Shown: one piece after another, positions 52,454 through 62,107 of the stretch
How positions within the stretch are numbered: the stretch's first letter is position 1
How the letters are laid out: each line of letters begins with the position of its first letter
Made by a program: the position numbers and the translations under genes
Notes under the pieces: generated by a model
Databases searched by the model: none
The model's input: only the letters and a program-made list of their open reading frames with translations
Told to the model about the DNA's origin: nothing
Source: JAJXWB01 sp965246795
GTDB taxonomy: Bacteria > Pseudomonadota > Alphaproteobacteria > Rhizobiales > Beijerinckiaceae
Direction: 5' to 3'
DNA length: 64,000 bases
Assembly: GCA_965246795.1 (NCBI GenBank)
Contig: CBDFFN010000013.1
Span: 1-64,000, forward strand

Positions 52454-53197
52454 TCAGGCCGCCATCGCGCGGGCGAAGGCGGGATAGCTCTCGCCGAGAC
52501 TGTCCATCACCGGCCCCCTTAGCATCGCAAGCGTCTTCGCATCGGGCGCGGCCGTTGTCGGCACGTTTGCCGGCGTGTCGAAGTCGAAGCCGGTATGCGC
52601 GCGTATGTCTTCGATGCCGAAGCCGGGATGAATCGATCGCAGCACGAAGCGCGTGCGCGACTTGTCGAAATCGAACAGCGCCATGCTCGTCAGCAGCGCA
52701 TGCGGGCCGCCGCGACGCGAGATGCCCTCGCTGGTACCGGACGCACTGATGAAGTCGACCTTTTTCACGAAGACGCGCGGCGAATGTTCTTCGCGGAACA
52801 GGATCACGCGCGGCACGAGATGATAGAGATAGGCAGAGCCGAACGAGCCCGGCCAGCGCACGTCGTTGCGCGGATAGTCACCGGTCCCGACAAGATTTAT
52901 ATTGCCGAAACCGTCAATCTGCCCGCCGCCGAGGAAAAAGGCATCGACGCGCCCCTGCGCGGCACAATCGAACAATTCGACGCCACCGTTGGTGAAGAAG
53001 TTGTTGTCCTGCGAGCCGAGGATCGAGATGCGCACCGGCGTCTTCCCATCGCGCAGATTGCGTGCACGCAGAAGCATCGCGCCAGCGGCGGGCATCGGCG
53101 ACGATGCGCCGACGGCAACATGCCGCACGCCATCGAGAAGATCGGCGATGGTCGCGATCAGGATTTCGCGCCGCGCTTGCTCCGGCGAGACGCTCAC
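52454..53197 (-). CDS. CoA-transferase family, beta subunit
   Basis: Second subunit of a class I CoA-transferase-fold enzyme of the glutaconate CoA-transferase/IpdAB-like group. The GTG at 53197 overlaps the alpha subunit stop (GTGA), giving 247 residues. It has GGGQIDGFGNINLVGTGDYPRNDVRWPGS (core GGGQIDGFGNINLVGTG), VFVKKVDFISASG and LRSIHPGFGIEDIRAHTGFDF. I could not see the catalytic Glu-containing motif (E-N-G or E-S-G) of true transferases, so a hydrolase role as for IpdAB is possible. It is the last gene of the MFS-cupin-CoA-transferase operon. Confidence 0.88.
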   Translation of the reverse strand: MSVSPEQARREILIATIADLLDGVRHVAVGASSPMPAAGAMLLRARNLRDGKTPVRISILGSQDNNFFTNGGVELFDCAAQGRVDAFFLGGGQIDGFGNINLVGTGDYPRNDVRWPGSFGSAYLYHLVPRVILFREEHSPRVFVKKVDFISASGTSEGISRRGGPHALLTSMALFDFDKSRTRFVLRSIHPGFGIEDIRAHTGFDFDTPANVPTTAAPDAKTLAMLRGPVMDSLGESYPAFARAMAA

Positions 53198-54012
53198 GCC
53201 GCGCGCTTCCGCTTGCCCGTGAATTCGTCGAGCCAATCGCGAAAACCTTCCGGTGTGCGCGCCATGCGCGCATAGCGCGCGACTTCCGTGTCGTCGCCGG
53301 CATATTCGCCCCACAACGGCAGCGGCCACGCACCGCGTTCGGCGATTGCGACGTGATCGACATAGAGCGCCGGCAGCACAGCGGCGGCAGAATCCTCGTT
53401 CTGCAGCAGATTGCGGTCGGTGATGCGCTCGACGGTAACGATCGTGCGCTTCGCGGCGTAAGCCATCGCCGCGAGTTCGCGACGGCGACCGATGCGGATG
53501 TTGCCCGCGCGATCGGCTTCGGGCGCATGAAACAGTGCGATGTCAGGCACGATCGCCGGCACAACGACGACCGGATCGACGCCGCCGCACGGATCGTCGA
53601 TGACCTTCCAGTCCGGGCGCACGTTGAGCAGGTCACTGCCGTGAATGCCGGCGATCGGCATGAAGGGCACGCCCTTCTGCGCCGCGAGCAAACCGGCATG
53701 AATGGCGGGACACGTCGCGTCCATCAGGCGGATGGAGCCGTCGCGAACAGCAGCGCCGAAACGCGGCGCACCGCCCGCTTCGCCCAATGTGATGGCGCTG
53801 GTCTCCAGCACCTTCACGAGGCCCGCGCCAAGAAGCATTTCGGCCTGCAACCCACTGACGGGCACGCAGACGAGATGTAGATCGCCGATGCCGGCTTCGA
53901 TGAGCGCGGCAGTCGCCGCGATTGCGACCCCGCTGTAATCGACCGGCACAGCCAGGGTGCTGCCCGGCGCGATAGACGCAACGAGCGCTTCAAGCGAAAC
54001 GATATCGGTCAT
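53194..54012 (-). CDS. CoA-transferase family, alpha subunit
   Basis: First subunit of the same two-subunit enzyme, 272 residues from ATG at 54012. It begins DIVSLEALVASIAPGSTLAVP, has the glycine-rich MPIAGIHGSDLLN and DPVVVVPAIVPDIALFHAPEADRAGN, a segment typical of GctA-like subunits, where the acyl-CoA is bound. It is 49 bp downstream of the cupin gene and overlaps the beta subunit by 4 bp. Confidence 0.9.
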   Translation of the reverse strand: MTDIVSLEALVASIAPGSTLAVPVDYSGVAIAATAALIEAGIGDLHLVCVPVSGLQAEMLLGAGLVKVLETSAITLGEAGGAPRFGAAVRDGSIRLMDATCPAIHAGLLAAQKGVPFMPIAGIHGSDLLNVRPDWKVIDDPCGGVDPVVVVPAIVPDIALFHAPEADRAGNIRIGRRRELAAMAYAAKRTIVTVERITDRNLLQNEDSAAAVLPALYVDHVAIAERGAWPLPLWGEYAGDDTEVARYARMARTPEGFRDWLDEFTGKRKRAA

Positions 54013-54061
54013 TTTTCACTCCCTGCTCGACCATTTCGCGGGCAGGGAGTGAGGTCAAGCG

Positions 54062-54544
54062 TCAGCCGAGCGTCGCGATCTCGCCCGGCTTGAACACCTT
54101 GAAGTCGTCGCCGTCGCGCATCGCGGCCTCCGGTCCCGGCGGGCAATAGACCGCAAGAATGCGGATCGGCTCCCAGCCGGTGTTGAAGGTCGAGTGATAG
54201 GCGCCCTTCGGGATGGAGACGAGATCGCCGCCCTTGATCGGCCAGGTGACCGGTGTGCCATCGGCATCCTCGATCATCATTTCGCCCTGTCCAGACACGA
54301 CGAAGATGAACTGCTCGGAGTCCGGGTGGTTGTGCCGCTCGTGGCCCTGCCCTCCGGCAAAGAATAGCGACACCGCGCTCATCCCTGTCACGCCGCTCGT
54401 GCGCGGGTCGGACATGACTTTTGCTGTCGTCCAGCCGGAGATGATCGTTTCGATCGTCTCCGGCGTGTTGACGAAGTTTGGCTTCGTCGAGGGCTTCGTA
54501 TCGCTGACGACGCGAAGTGCGGGCTTACTGGTTGATGTCGACAT
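54062..54544 (-). CDS. Cupin-domain protein
   Basis: A 160-residue single cupin (beta-barrel) protein. Metal-binding motif 1 is seen as GQGHERHNHPDSEQFIFVVSGQGEM (core RHNHPDSEQFIFVVSG), and motif 2 as PKGAYHSTFN, giving three His and one Glu for a metal. The function could be a dioxygenase, isomerase or sensor; the sequence does not tell. The ATG at 54544 overlaps the MFS gene by 20 bp, so the two are coupled. Confidence 0.87.
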   Translation of the reverse strand: MSTSTSKPALRVVSDTKPSTKPNFVNTPETIETIISGWTTAKVMSDPRTSGVTGMSAVSLFFAGGQGHERHNHPDSEQFIFVVSGQGEMMIEDADGTPVTWPIKGGDLVSIPKGAYHSTFNTGWEPIRILAVYCPPGPEAAMRDGDDFKVFKPGEIATLG

Positions 54545-56195
54545 TTTTCGTCTCCCCGATGGTGAAGAACCCGATGATGGCGGCGGCGAGCGGAACGAGA
54601 ACCGCGAACCACAGGCCGTAGTAGATGTCGCCTTTCCACGCGACGAGCGCGAAGCCGATCGTCGGCGCGAGGCCGCCGAACCAGCCTGTGCCAATGTGAT
54701 AGGGCAACGACAGCGACGAGTAGCGGATGCGTGTCGGGAAGAGCTCGACCATCATCGCGGCAACCGGCCCGTAGGCCATCGTCAGGAAGAACAGGAGGAC
54801 GAAGGCCAGAACGACCAGCATCACGCTGTTCACCTGCGCAGGATCGGCCTTGGCGGGGTAGCCCGCCTTTGCGATCGCGGCCGTCACTTGCGCGGTGAAT
54901 GCCTTCGTTGCGGCATCGATCTCCGCCGGGCTCTTGCCCTTCGTGTCGACGGACGGAACCGAGACGTCGCCGATCTTCACGATGGCGGGGGCGCCGGCAG
55001 CCCCGGCGACGTTCGCGTAGTTCACCGACAGTGCGACAAGCCGCGACTTGGCGATATCGCAGGACGTCGTGAATTTTGACGTGCCCGTCAGGTTGAACTG
55101 AAACGTGCATTCCTGGGGATCGGCGGACACGACGACCGGCGACGAGGCAAGTGCCTTTTCGAGCGCCGGATTCCCGAAATGCGTAAGGCCCTTGAACACC
55201 GGAAAGAAGGCCAGCGCCGCAAGCGCGATGCCCGCGAGGACAAGCGGCTTGCGTCCGATGCGATCCGACAATGCGCCGAAGATCACGAAGAACGGCAACG
55301 CGGCGATGAGCGATACCGCCATAACGATGTTCGCGGTTAACCCGTCGATCTTCAGCGTCTGCGTCAGGAACAGCAGCACGTAGAATTGCGACGTGTACCA
55401 AACGGTACCAAAGCCCATCGTGAGGCCGAAGAGCGCCGCGAGCACGATTTTGACGTTGCTCCAGTTGCCGAAAGACTCCGACAGCGGTGCTTTGGACGTG
55501 CGCCCCTCCGCCTTCATGCGCTTGAACACTGGTGATTCATGGAGCTGCATGCGGATCCAGACCGAAGCCGCGAGCAGGAAGATCGAGCCGAGGAACGGGA
55601 TGCGCCAGCCCCATGCGAGGAAGTTCGCCTCGCCGACCGAAAGTCGTGTCGCGAGCACGGCGAGCAGAGACAGAAGGAAGCCGCCCGTCGCCGTGGTCTG
55701 AATCCACGATGTGAAGAAGCCGCGTTTCGCGGGCGGCGCATGCTCGGCGACATAAACGACCGCGCCGCCATATTCGCCGCCGACCGCAAGGCCCTGCAGC
55801 AACCGAAGCGTGATGAGGATGATCGGCGCCGCAATGCCGATCTGGTCGTAGGACGGCAGCAGCCCGACCAGGAAGGTCGAGATCCCCATGATGAGGATCG
55901 TCATGAGGAACGTGTATTTGCGGCCGACGCGATCGCCGAGCGCGCCGAACACAAGGGCCCCGATCGGCCTTACGATGAAGCCAGCCGAGAACGACAGGAG
56001 CGCGAAGATGAAGCCTGTGGTCGGGTCGACCTTCGTGAAGAACTGCTGGGCCACGACAGAGGCCAGCGAACCGAACAGAATGAAATCGTACCACTCGAAG
56101 ACCGTGCCGAGCGAGGAGGCGATCAGCACCTTTCGCTCTTCGGCAGCGATGGCGGATGGGGTGCGCTCCTGCGCGTCGAAATAGGTCGTGGACAT
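54525..56195 (-). CDS. MFS transporter, metabolite:H+ symporter (ProP/MHS) type
   Basis: Proton-coupled importer, 556 residues from ATG at 56195. It has twelve predicted membrane segments, GDRVGRKYTF as the loop 2-3 motif and SDRIGRKPL as loop 8-9, with LRLLQGLAVGGEYGG of the MHS family. A periplasmic insert of about 120 residues (337-455) lies between segments 9 and 10, with a Cys pair (363, 379) that could form a disulfide. It heads the operon with cupin and CoA-transferase genes and is divergent from iclR. The substrate is likely a carboxylate handled downstream by the CoA enzyme. Confidence 0.92.
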   Translation of the reverse strand: MSTTYFDAQERTPSAIAAEERKVLIASSLGTVFEWYDFILFGSLASVVAQQFFTKVDPTTGFIFALLSFSAGFIVRPIGALVFGALGDRVGRKYTFLMTILIMGISTFLVGLLPSYDQIGIAAPIILITLRLLQGLAVGGEYGGAVVYVAEHAPPAKRGFFTSWIQTTATGGFLLSLLAVLATRLSVGEANFLAWGWRIPFLGSIFLLAASVWIRMQLHESPVFKRMKAEGRTSKAPLSESFGNWSNVKIVLAALFGLTMGFGTVWYTSQFYVLLFLTQTLKIDGLTANIVMAVSLIAALPFFVIFGALSDRIGRKPLVLAGIALAALAFFPVFKGLTHFGNPALEKALASSPVVVSADPQECTFQFNLTGTSKFTTSCDIAKSRLVALSVNYANVAGAAGAPAIVKIGDVSVPSVDTKGKSPAEIDAATKAFTAQVTAAIAKAGYPAKADPAQVNSVMLVVLAFVLLFFLTMAYGPVAAMMVELFPTRIRYSSLSLPYHIGTGWFGGLAPTIGFALVAWKGDIYYGLWFAVLVPLAAAIIGFFTIGETKNVDINQ

Positions 56196-56258
56196 CGGGA
56201 TACTCCGGAAAACCAACCGGATGCTAAAAGCCACGTGCTTGACCATTATTCAATATAC

Positions 56259-56283
56259 CGAATATATATTCGACTAATCGAAT
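56259..56283. promoter_or_regulatory. Candidate IclR-type operator (overlapping palindromes)
   Basis: CGAATATATATTCG (56259-56272) is a perfect 14 bp palindrome, and ATTCGA-CTAA-TCGAAT (56268-56283) is a second one overlapping it. They lie in an AT-rich 139 bp gap between the divergent MFS and IclR genes, 51 bp before the IclR start. A site here is well placed to control both directions. Confidence 0.55.
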
Positions 56284-56334
56284 AATAGGCATTGCTGCCT
56301 TTCGTGACAGCATGCGCCTGTGCGATGAGCAGAT

Positions 56335-57099
56335 ATGAGCGGGAAAGACGCGGTGAAGGCGGCAACGCGGACTCTCGATCTGCTCGAGACGTTCATGGAG
56401 GCGCGCGAGCCGCTCACCCTCACGGAACTCGCCGAGCGTATGGACGTGCCGATGTCGAGCCTGCATGCGCTCGTGCGCACCCTGCAGGACCGCGGCTATG
56501 TCTTCGTGATGGAGGGGCGCAAGCGCATCTATCCGACGAAGCGACTTTCACTGCTGGCGGCCGCGATCGCACAGCACGATCCGGTGCTCCAACGTCTGGC
56601 TCCCGTAACGCGGCAGCTCGCCAAGACCACCGGCGAAACCGTCATCCTCGGCAAGAAGCAGGGCGACAATGTCGTCTATCTCGATGTCGTCGACGGCACG
56701 CATACGGTCCGCTTCAACGCTGCACCGGGTGACGTGCTGCGCGCGCACGCCAGCGCCATCGGCAAATCGATCCTGAGCCTGCTTCCGGACACCGAGCTCG
56801 ACCGCGCCATCGCAAAAATGACGCTCGCGCGCGTGACCGACGCGACGATCACGGACACAGCGGCGCTGAAAGCCGACATCGTCGCCTCGCGTTCGCGCGG
56901 CTATTTCGTCGCGCGCAACGAATTCCTTTCGGATGTCATCGGCATGGCGGCGCCGCATAGGCTTGGCGAAGAGCTCTATGCGATCGGCGTGGCCGGTCCC
57001 GTCTCACGCTTTGACGAGAAGCACGACGAGTATCTCGCCGCGTTGCGCGAGGCGTCGCGCGCCGTCGCGCAGATCAACGCCGGCGCTGGCGGCTACTGA
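56335..57099 (+). CDS. IclR-family transcriptional regulator
   Basis: A 254-residue regulator. The N-terminal winged helix-turn-helix has AATRTLDLLETFMEAREPLTLTELAERMDVPMSSLHALVRTLQDRGYV (core LTELAERMDVPMSSLHALVR); the C-terminal effector domain has GETVILGKKQGDNVVYLDVV and the family's HASAIGKSILSLLPD. It is divergent from the MFS-cupin-CoA-transferase operon and most probably controls it in response to the imported compound. Its 3' end overlaps the convergent binding-protein gene by 7 bp. Confidence 0.94.
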   Translation: MSGKDAVKAATRTLDLLETFMEAREPLTLTELAERMDVPMSSLHALVRTLQDRGYVFVMEGRKRIYPTKRLSLLAAAIAQHDPVLQRLAPVTRQLAKTTGETVILGKKQGDNVVYLDVVDGTHTVRFNAAPGDVLRAHASAIGKSILSLLPDTELDRAIAKMTLARVTDATITDTAALKADIVASRSRGYFVARNEFLSDVIGMAAPHRLGEELYAIGVAGPVSRFDEKHDEYLAALREASRAVAQINAGAGGY

Positions 57100-58301
57100 G
57101 CCTTCACCATTGGGCAATTGCCGTCCGCCATCGGGCGGAATGCCTTATCGCCGGTCACCGTCGAGACGAGCTTGTAATAGTCGTAGGGGTATTTGCTCTC
57201 GGCCGGCTTCTTCACCTCGAACAAATACATGTTGTGCGTCGTGCGGCCGTCCGCGCGGATCGAGACATCACCGAAAAGCGAATCTTTGAACGGCGCTTTC
57301 TTCATCGCGGGCACGACATCTTTTGCATCGTCGCTGCCGCTGGCTGCGACCCCTTTCAGGTACGCGAGAGTCGCGGAATAGACGCCAGCCTGATTGGCGG
57401 ACGGCATCTTGCCGCCCATGCGCGCTGCGAAGCGTTTCGCAAAAGCGCGCGTCTCGTCGTTCATGTCCCAGTAGAAGGCTTCGGTGAATTGCAGGCCCTG
57501 CGCTGCCTGCAGGCCCATCGCATGGATGTCATTGACGAAGACGAGAAACGCGACGAGCGTCTGGCCCGCATCGCGGATGCCGAACTCGGCGGCTTGCTTC
57601 ACGAGGTTGATCGAGTCGGCGCCAGCGTTCGCAAGGCCAATGACTTTTGCTTTTGAGGACTGCGCCTGCAGCAGGAAGGACGAGAAGTCCGCCGTCCCCA
57701 GGGGATGCCGCGCAGAGCCCAGCACCTTGCCGCCAGCGGTTTCGATCACAGCGGAAGAATCGCGTTCGATGGCTTGGCCAAGTGCATAATTGACGGTGAG
57801 AAAATACCAGCTGTCGCCGCCACGTGCGAGAACCGGCGCCGTCGTCGAATGCGCGATGGACCACGTGTCCGTCACCCATTGCACGGTATTGGGCGAGCAC
57901 GCCTTGCCCGTGAGGTCGGACGATGCCGTGCTCGATGCAAGGAACGTCATCTTCGTACCGCGGATCAATTCGTTGACGGCAAGACCGACGGCGGAGTTCG
58001 GCACGTCGACGATCGCGTCAACGCCGTCGACATCGATCCAGCGTCGCACGATGGCGCTGCCGACATCCGCCTTGTTCTGATGGTCGGCCGACACGATCTC
58101 GACCTTGATGTTCTTACCGCCGCCGGCGAAATCTTCTGCCGCCATCTTTGCGGCCTCGACGGAGCCCGGTCCGTTCGTGTCCTGAAACACGCCGGACGCG
58201 TCGTTAAGAACGCCGATTTTTACGACACCGCCGGAGATTTCCGCGTATGCGACGCTCGCGCTCGCGGCCAGAAGCGCCGCGCCGATGACTTGCTTGATCA
58301 T
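57093..58301 (-). CDS. ABC substrate-binding protein (second receptor of the LivKHMF operon)
   Basis: A periplasmic receptor, 402 residues from ATG at 58301 after GGAGGGATC. The signal peptide is MIKQVIGAALLAASASVAYA, the mature start GVVKIGVLNDASGVFQDTNG, then VEAAKMAAEDFAG. The NDASG start resembles the group of receptors for aromatic or other non-amino-acid acids. It lies 85 bp after livF of the operon, on the same strand, so one transporter may use two receptors. Confidence 0.9.
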   Translation of the reverse strand: MIKQVIGAALLAASASVAYAEISGGVVKIGVLNDASGVFQDTNGPGSVEAAKMAAEDFAGGGKNIKVEIVSADHQNKADVGSAIVRRWIDVDGVDAIVDVPNSAVGLAVNELIRGTKMTFLASSTASSDLTGKACSPNTVQWVTDTWSIAHSTTAPVLARGGDSWYFLTVNYALGQAIERDSSAVIETAGGKVLGSARHPLGTADFSSFLLQAQSSKAKVIGLANAGADSINLVKQAAEFGIRDAGQTLVAFLVFVNDIHAMGLQAAQGLQFTEAFYWDMNDETRAFAKRFAARMGGKMPSANQAGVYSATLAYLKGVAASGSDDAKDVVPAMKKAPFKDSLFGDVSIRADGRTTHNMYLFEVKKPAESKYPYDYYKLVSTVTGDKAFRPMADGNCPMVKAQ

Positions 58302-58386
58302 GATCCCTCCGGTGCGGCTCTTGTCAGTCCGCTGCCGCAGCAATCCTAATCGCAGATGTGTGCGAAGCGAAGCGCGGCGCGCGAAG

Positions 58387-59109
<723 letters not shown>

Positions 59110-59118
59110 GGCGCGCTC

Positions 59119-61125
59119 CTAGACCGCAGGCGCGGTCGCGCCGCCGAGATAGGCTTCGATCACTTTCGGATCGTTCTGCACTTCCGCCGCGACACCTTCC
59201 GAAATCTTTTGTCCGAAATCGAGCACGGTGATGCGGTCGCAGATGCCCATGACCACATCCATGTGATGTTCGATAAGGATGACGGTGAGACCGGCATCCC
59301 TGATCTTTCGGATGATCGCGATCAGGTCCTTGATGTCGGGCGCCGTGAGGCCCGCCGCGGGCTCGTCGAGTAGCAGCAATTTTGGATCGAGCGCGAGTGC
59401 GCGGCCGATCTCGAGAAGGCGCTGCTTGCCGTATGGCAGGTTGCGCGCCTCTTCGTTGGCGAGTTCGAGCAGGCCGACGAAAGAAAGAATCGACGCCGCA
59501 CGCTCACGCGCGGCGAGTTCCTCGCGGAACGAGCCGGGCGTCGCCGCGGCGATCGCAAAGATACCTTTGCGATAGGTGTGGTGCAGTCCGACGAGGATAT
59601 TCTCGATGAGCGTGAGTTCGCCGAAAAGCTGCACGTTCTGGAACGTGCGGGCGATGCCCGCCGCCGCGATATCTGGCGACTTCAAGCCTGCAAGATCGCG
59701 GCCCTCGAAGGCAATCGTTCCGCTGGTTGGGATGTAGATGCCGGTCAACACGTTCATCATCGTGCTTTTTCCGGAGCCGTTCGGACCGATCAGCCCATGA
59801 ATCGTGCCCGGCTTGATGTCGAGGTCGACGCCACCGAGGGCCTTCAGGCCGCCGAACTGCATCACGACCTGTTTCACGGACAAGATCGCGGCATCCGCAT
59901 TCCTTCTCGGCGGCACCGTGATCGCATCCTGGCCGGTACCGCGCTCGCGCATGATCGCGTGGGCACGCACCCATTGCGGGCGGATCGCCGCGACGAGTTG
60001 TTTCAGAAAGCCGACAATGCCCTCTGGGAGGTAGTAAACGACGAATAGGATCATCGCGCCGAATATCGCAAGCTTGTAGTCGGTGATGCGCTGAAGCAGC
60101 AGCGAGAAGACGAAGAAGCCGACACACAGCGCGACGGGTATAAGCACGCGCTTTCGCTCGTCGGGCTTGCTGTAAGCCGACCACGCGCCTGCGACCAACG
60201 CAACAACCGCAATCGTCCCGGCAAAAATCCGGAAGAGCGCAATGTCGGCGAGCAGATTCGGGAGATAGACGACGACCGCTGCGCCAACGATCGGACCCAG
60301 CCGCGATTTGCGCCCGCCCATCGTCACCGCGAGCAAGAACTGGATCGACAGTTCGAAGGAGAAATTGTTCGGTGCGATATATTGCTCGGAATAGGCGAAG
60401 AGACCGCCCGCGAAACCCGCAAAAGCAGCGCTGGTCACAAAGGCTATGACCTTGTGGCGATAGACCGAGACGCCCATGCAGTCCGACGCAATAGGACTAT
60501 CGCGCAATGCTTCGAAGGCGCGGCCGTAGCGCGATGCCAGAATGCGGTTGATGACAATGACGACAAGCAGAAGTGCAAAACCGGAAAGGAGCAGATATTG
60601 CACCTCCTTCATGCGCTTCAGCGACATGTCGAACAGCGGCACTGCATTCGACCAGTCACGCCAATCGAAGAAAGCCGGTGTCACAAGCTTGATGCCGAGC
60701 GGCCCGTTCGTAAGTTCGGTCACTTCGTTGATGAGGATCGCGATGATCGTGCCGAAGGCGAGCGTCACCATCGCGAGATAGGGGCCGGTTACACGCAGCG
60801 CCGGCAGCGCAAGCACCGCGCCGAAAGCGGCCGCGACGATCGGCGCGAGAGCGATACCGGCCCAGAACAACACAAGCGGATGCGCGCGCGCGAAATCCGG
60901 AAATTGATGGACGAGGACGGCTGCCGTGTATGCGCCGATGCCGAAGAGAGCCGCATGGCCGATCGAAACTTCGCCGGTGTAACCGAACACGATGTCGAGG
61001 CCGAGCACGACGATCGAATAGATCGCGATCGTCTGTAGGAGATGCAGGTAGTACGGGTTCGTCACCGCGAAGGGCAGGACTATAACGAGAGCGATCGCGG
61101 CGATCAGAAAGACGAGGCGCTTCAC
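59119..61125 (-). CDS. LivM-LivG fusion: ABC permease and ATPase in one protein
   Basis: A 668-residue protein. The N-terminal ~400 residues are a LivM permease with VFGYTGEVSIGHAALFGIGAY, LPALRVTGPYLAMVTLAFG and LRDSPIASDCMGVSVYRHK. After a short linker near residue 405, a LivG ATPase follows with Walker A GPNGSGKST, IARTFQNVQLFGEL, signature LPYGKQRLLEIGRAL and Walker B LLLLDEPAAGL. Both domains look complete. Fused LivM-LivG occurs in some proteobacteria. It is 5 bp after livH. Confidence 0.95.
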   Translation of the reverse strand: MKRLVFLIAAIALVIVLPFAVTNPYYLHLLQTIAIYSIVVLGLDIVFGYTGEVSIGHAALFGIGAYTAAVLVHQFPDFARAHPLVLFWAGIALAPIVAAAFGAVLALPALRVTGPYLAMVTLAFGTIIAILINEVTELTNGPLGIKLVTPAFFDWRDWSNAVPLFDMSLKRMKEVQYLLLSGFALLLVVIVINRILASRYGRAFEALRDSPIASDCMGVSVYRHKVIAFVTSAAFAGFAGGLFAYSEQYIAPNNFSFELSIQFLLAVTMGGRKSRLGPIVGAAVVVYLPNLLADIALFRIFAGTIAVVALVAGAWSAYSKPDERKRVLIPVALCVGFFVFSLLLQRITDYKLAIFGAMILFVVYYLPEGIVGFLKQLVAAIRPQWVRAHAIMRERGTGQDAITVPPRRNADAAILSVKQVVMQFGGLKALGGVDLDIKPGTIHGLIGPNGSGKSTMMNVLTGIYIPTSGTIAFEGRDLAGLKSPDIAAAGIARTFQNVQLFGELTLIENILVGLHHTYRKGIFAIAAATPGSFREELAARERAASILSFVGLLELANEEARNLPYGKQRLLEIGRALALDPKLLLLDEPAAGLTAPDIKDLIAIIRKIRDAGLTVILIEHHMDVVMGICDRITVLDFGQKISEGVAAEVQNDPKVIEAYLGGATAPAV

Positions 61126-61130
61126 CGGCG

Positions 61131-62030
61131 TCAGACTTTCTTGATCGCGGTCTTGCCGAACAGGCCGGCGGGTTTGAGCGACAGCACGAGCAGAAGTAGC
61201 ACGAGACCGGGCACATCCTTGTAGCCGGTCGAAATATAGAAGCCGGTAAGCGTCTCGGTAATCCCCAGGATCAGGCCACCGACGATCACGCCGACGCCCG
61301 ACGACAGGCCGCCAATGATGGCCACGGCGAACGCCTTGAGGCCAAGCACCGCGCCCATCGCCGCGCCGGTCAGCGTCACGGGCGCGACGAGCACACCGGC
61401 AAAGGCCGCCGCAAGCGACGACAGCGCATAGGAAAACGTAATCACGAGCGAGGTGTTGATGCCCATGAGGCCAGCGGCATCACGATCGTCCGACGTCGCG
61501 ACGACGGCTTTGCCGAGGATCGAAAAACGATTGAAGGCCTCGACCGCGAGCATCAGCAGGATCGCGCCAACAACGATGGCGATCTCCATCGGCTGCACAC
61601 GTACGGGGCCAATCGAGAGCGCGGCCTCCGGCAATGGCGAGGGAAATTTCAGCGGGTCGCGGCCCCAGATGTTTTCGGCAAGATTCTTGAAGATGATGCC
61701 GAGCGCGATCGTCGCCATGATCCAGCCGGCTTCCGACTTGGCGCGAATGGCGGGTTTCACGCCGAGCCATTCGACGAAGGCGCCCTGTAGAAAGCCGAAG
61801 AGCAAGATCACCGGCAGCATGAGAAGATAGGCCCAGAACGTGCCGATCTGATTACCGATGAGGAAATTGATAGTCGTGAGTCCGACGAGTGCGCCGAGCA
61901 TCAGCGCTTCGCCCTGACCGAAATTTAGTGTCTTCGACGTGGCAAAGGTGAGCTGATAGCCGAAGGCAATAACGCCATATATCATTCCGACGGCGATGCC
62001 GCTGACGACGAGCTGCGCGAGAATGTTCAT
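61131..62030 (-). CDS. livH: Branched-chain amino-acid-type ABC permease LivH
   Basis: Permease subunit, 299 residues with about eight membrane segments. It starts MNILAQLVVSGIAVGMIYGV and has TFATSKTLNFGQGEALMLGAL, MGINTSLVITFSYALSSLAA and IGGLSSGVGVIVGGLILG near the C-terminus. It lies 77 bp after the binding protein gene of the same operon and pairs with the LivM half of the fusion. Confidence 0.94.
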   Translation of the reverse strand: MNILAQLVVSGIAVGMIYGVIAFGYQLTFATSKTLNFGQGEALMLGALVGLTTINFLIGNQIGTFWAYLLMLPVILLFGFLQGAFVEWLGVKPAIRAKSEAGWIMATIALGIIFKNLAENIWGRDPLKFPSPLPEAALSIGPVRVQPMEIAIVVGAILLMLAVEAFNRFSILGKAVVATSDDRDAAGLMGINTSLVITFSYALSSLAAAFAGVLVAPVTLTGAAMGAVLGLKAFAVAIIGGLSSGVGVIVGGLILGITETLTGFYISTGYKDVPGLVLLLLVLSLKPAGLFGKTAIKKV

Positions 62031-62107
62031 GGGGTCTCAGAACGCTTCCGACATGCGAGCGCCCGCGGACATCAAGACCGCGGGCGCCTGCGATTACGCG
62101 AAGTGGA

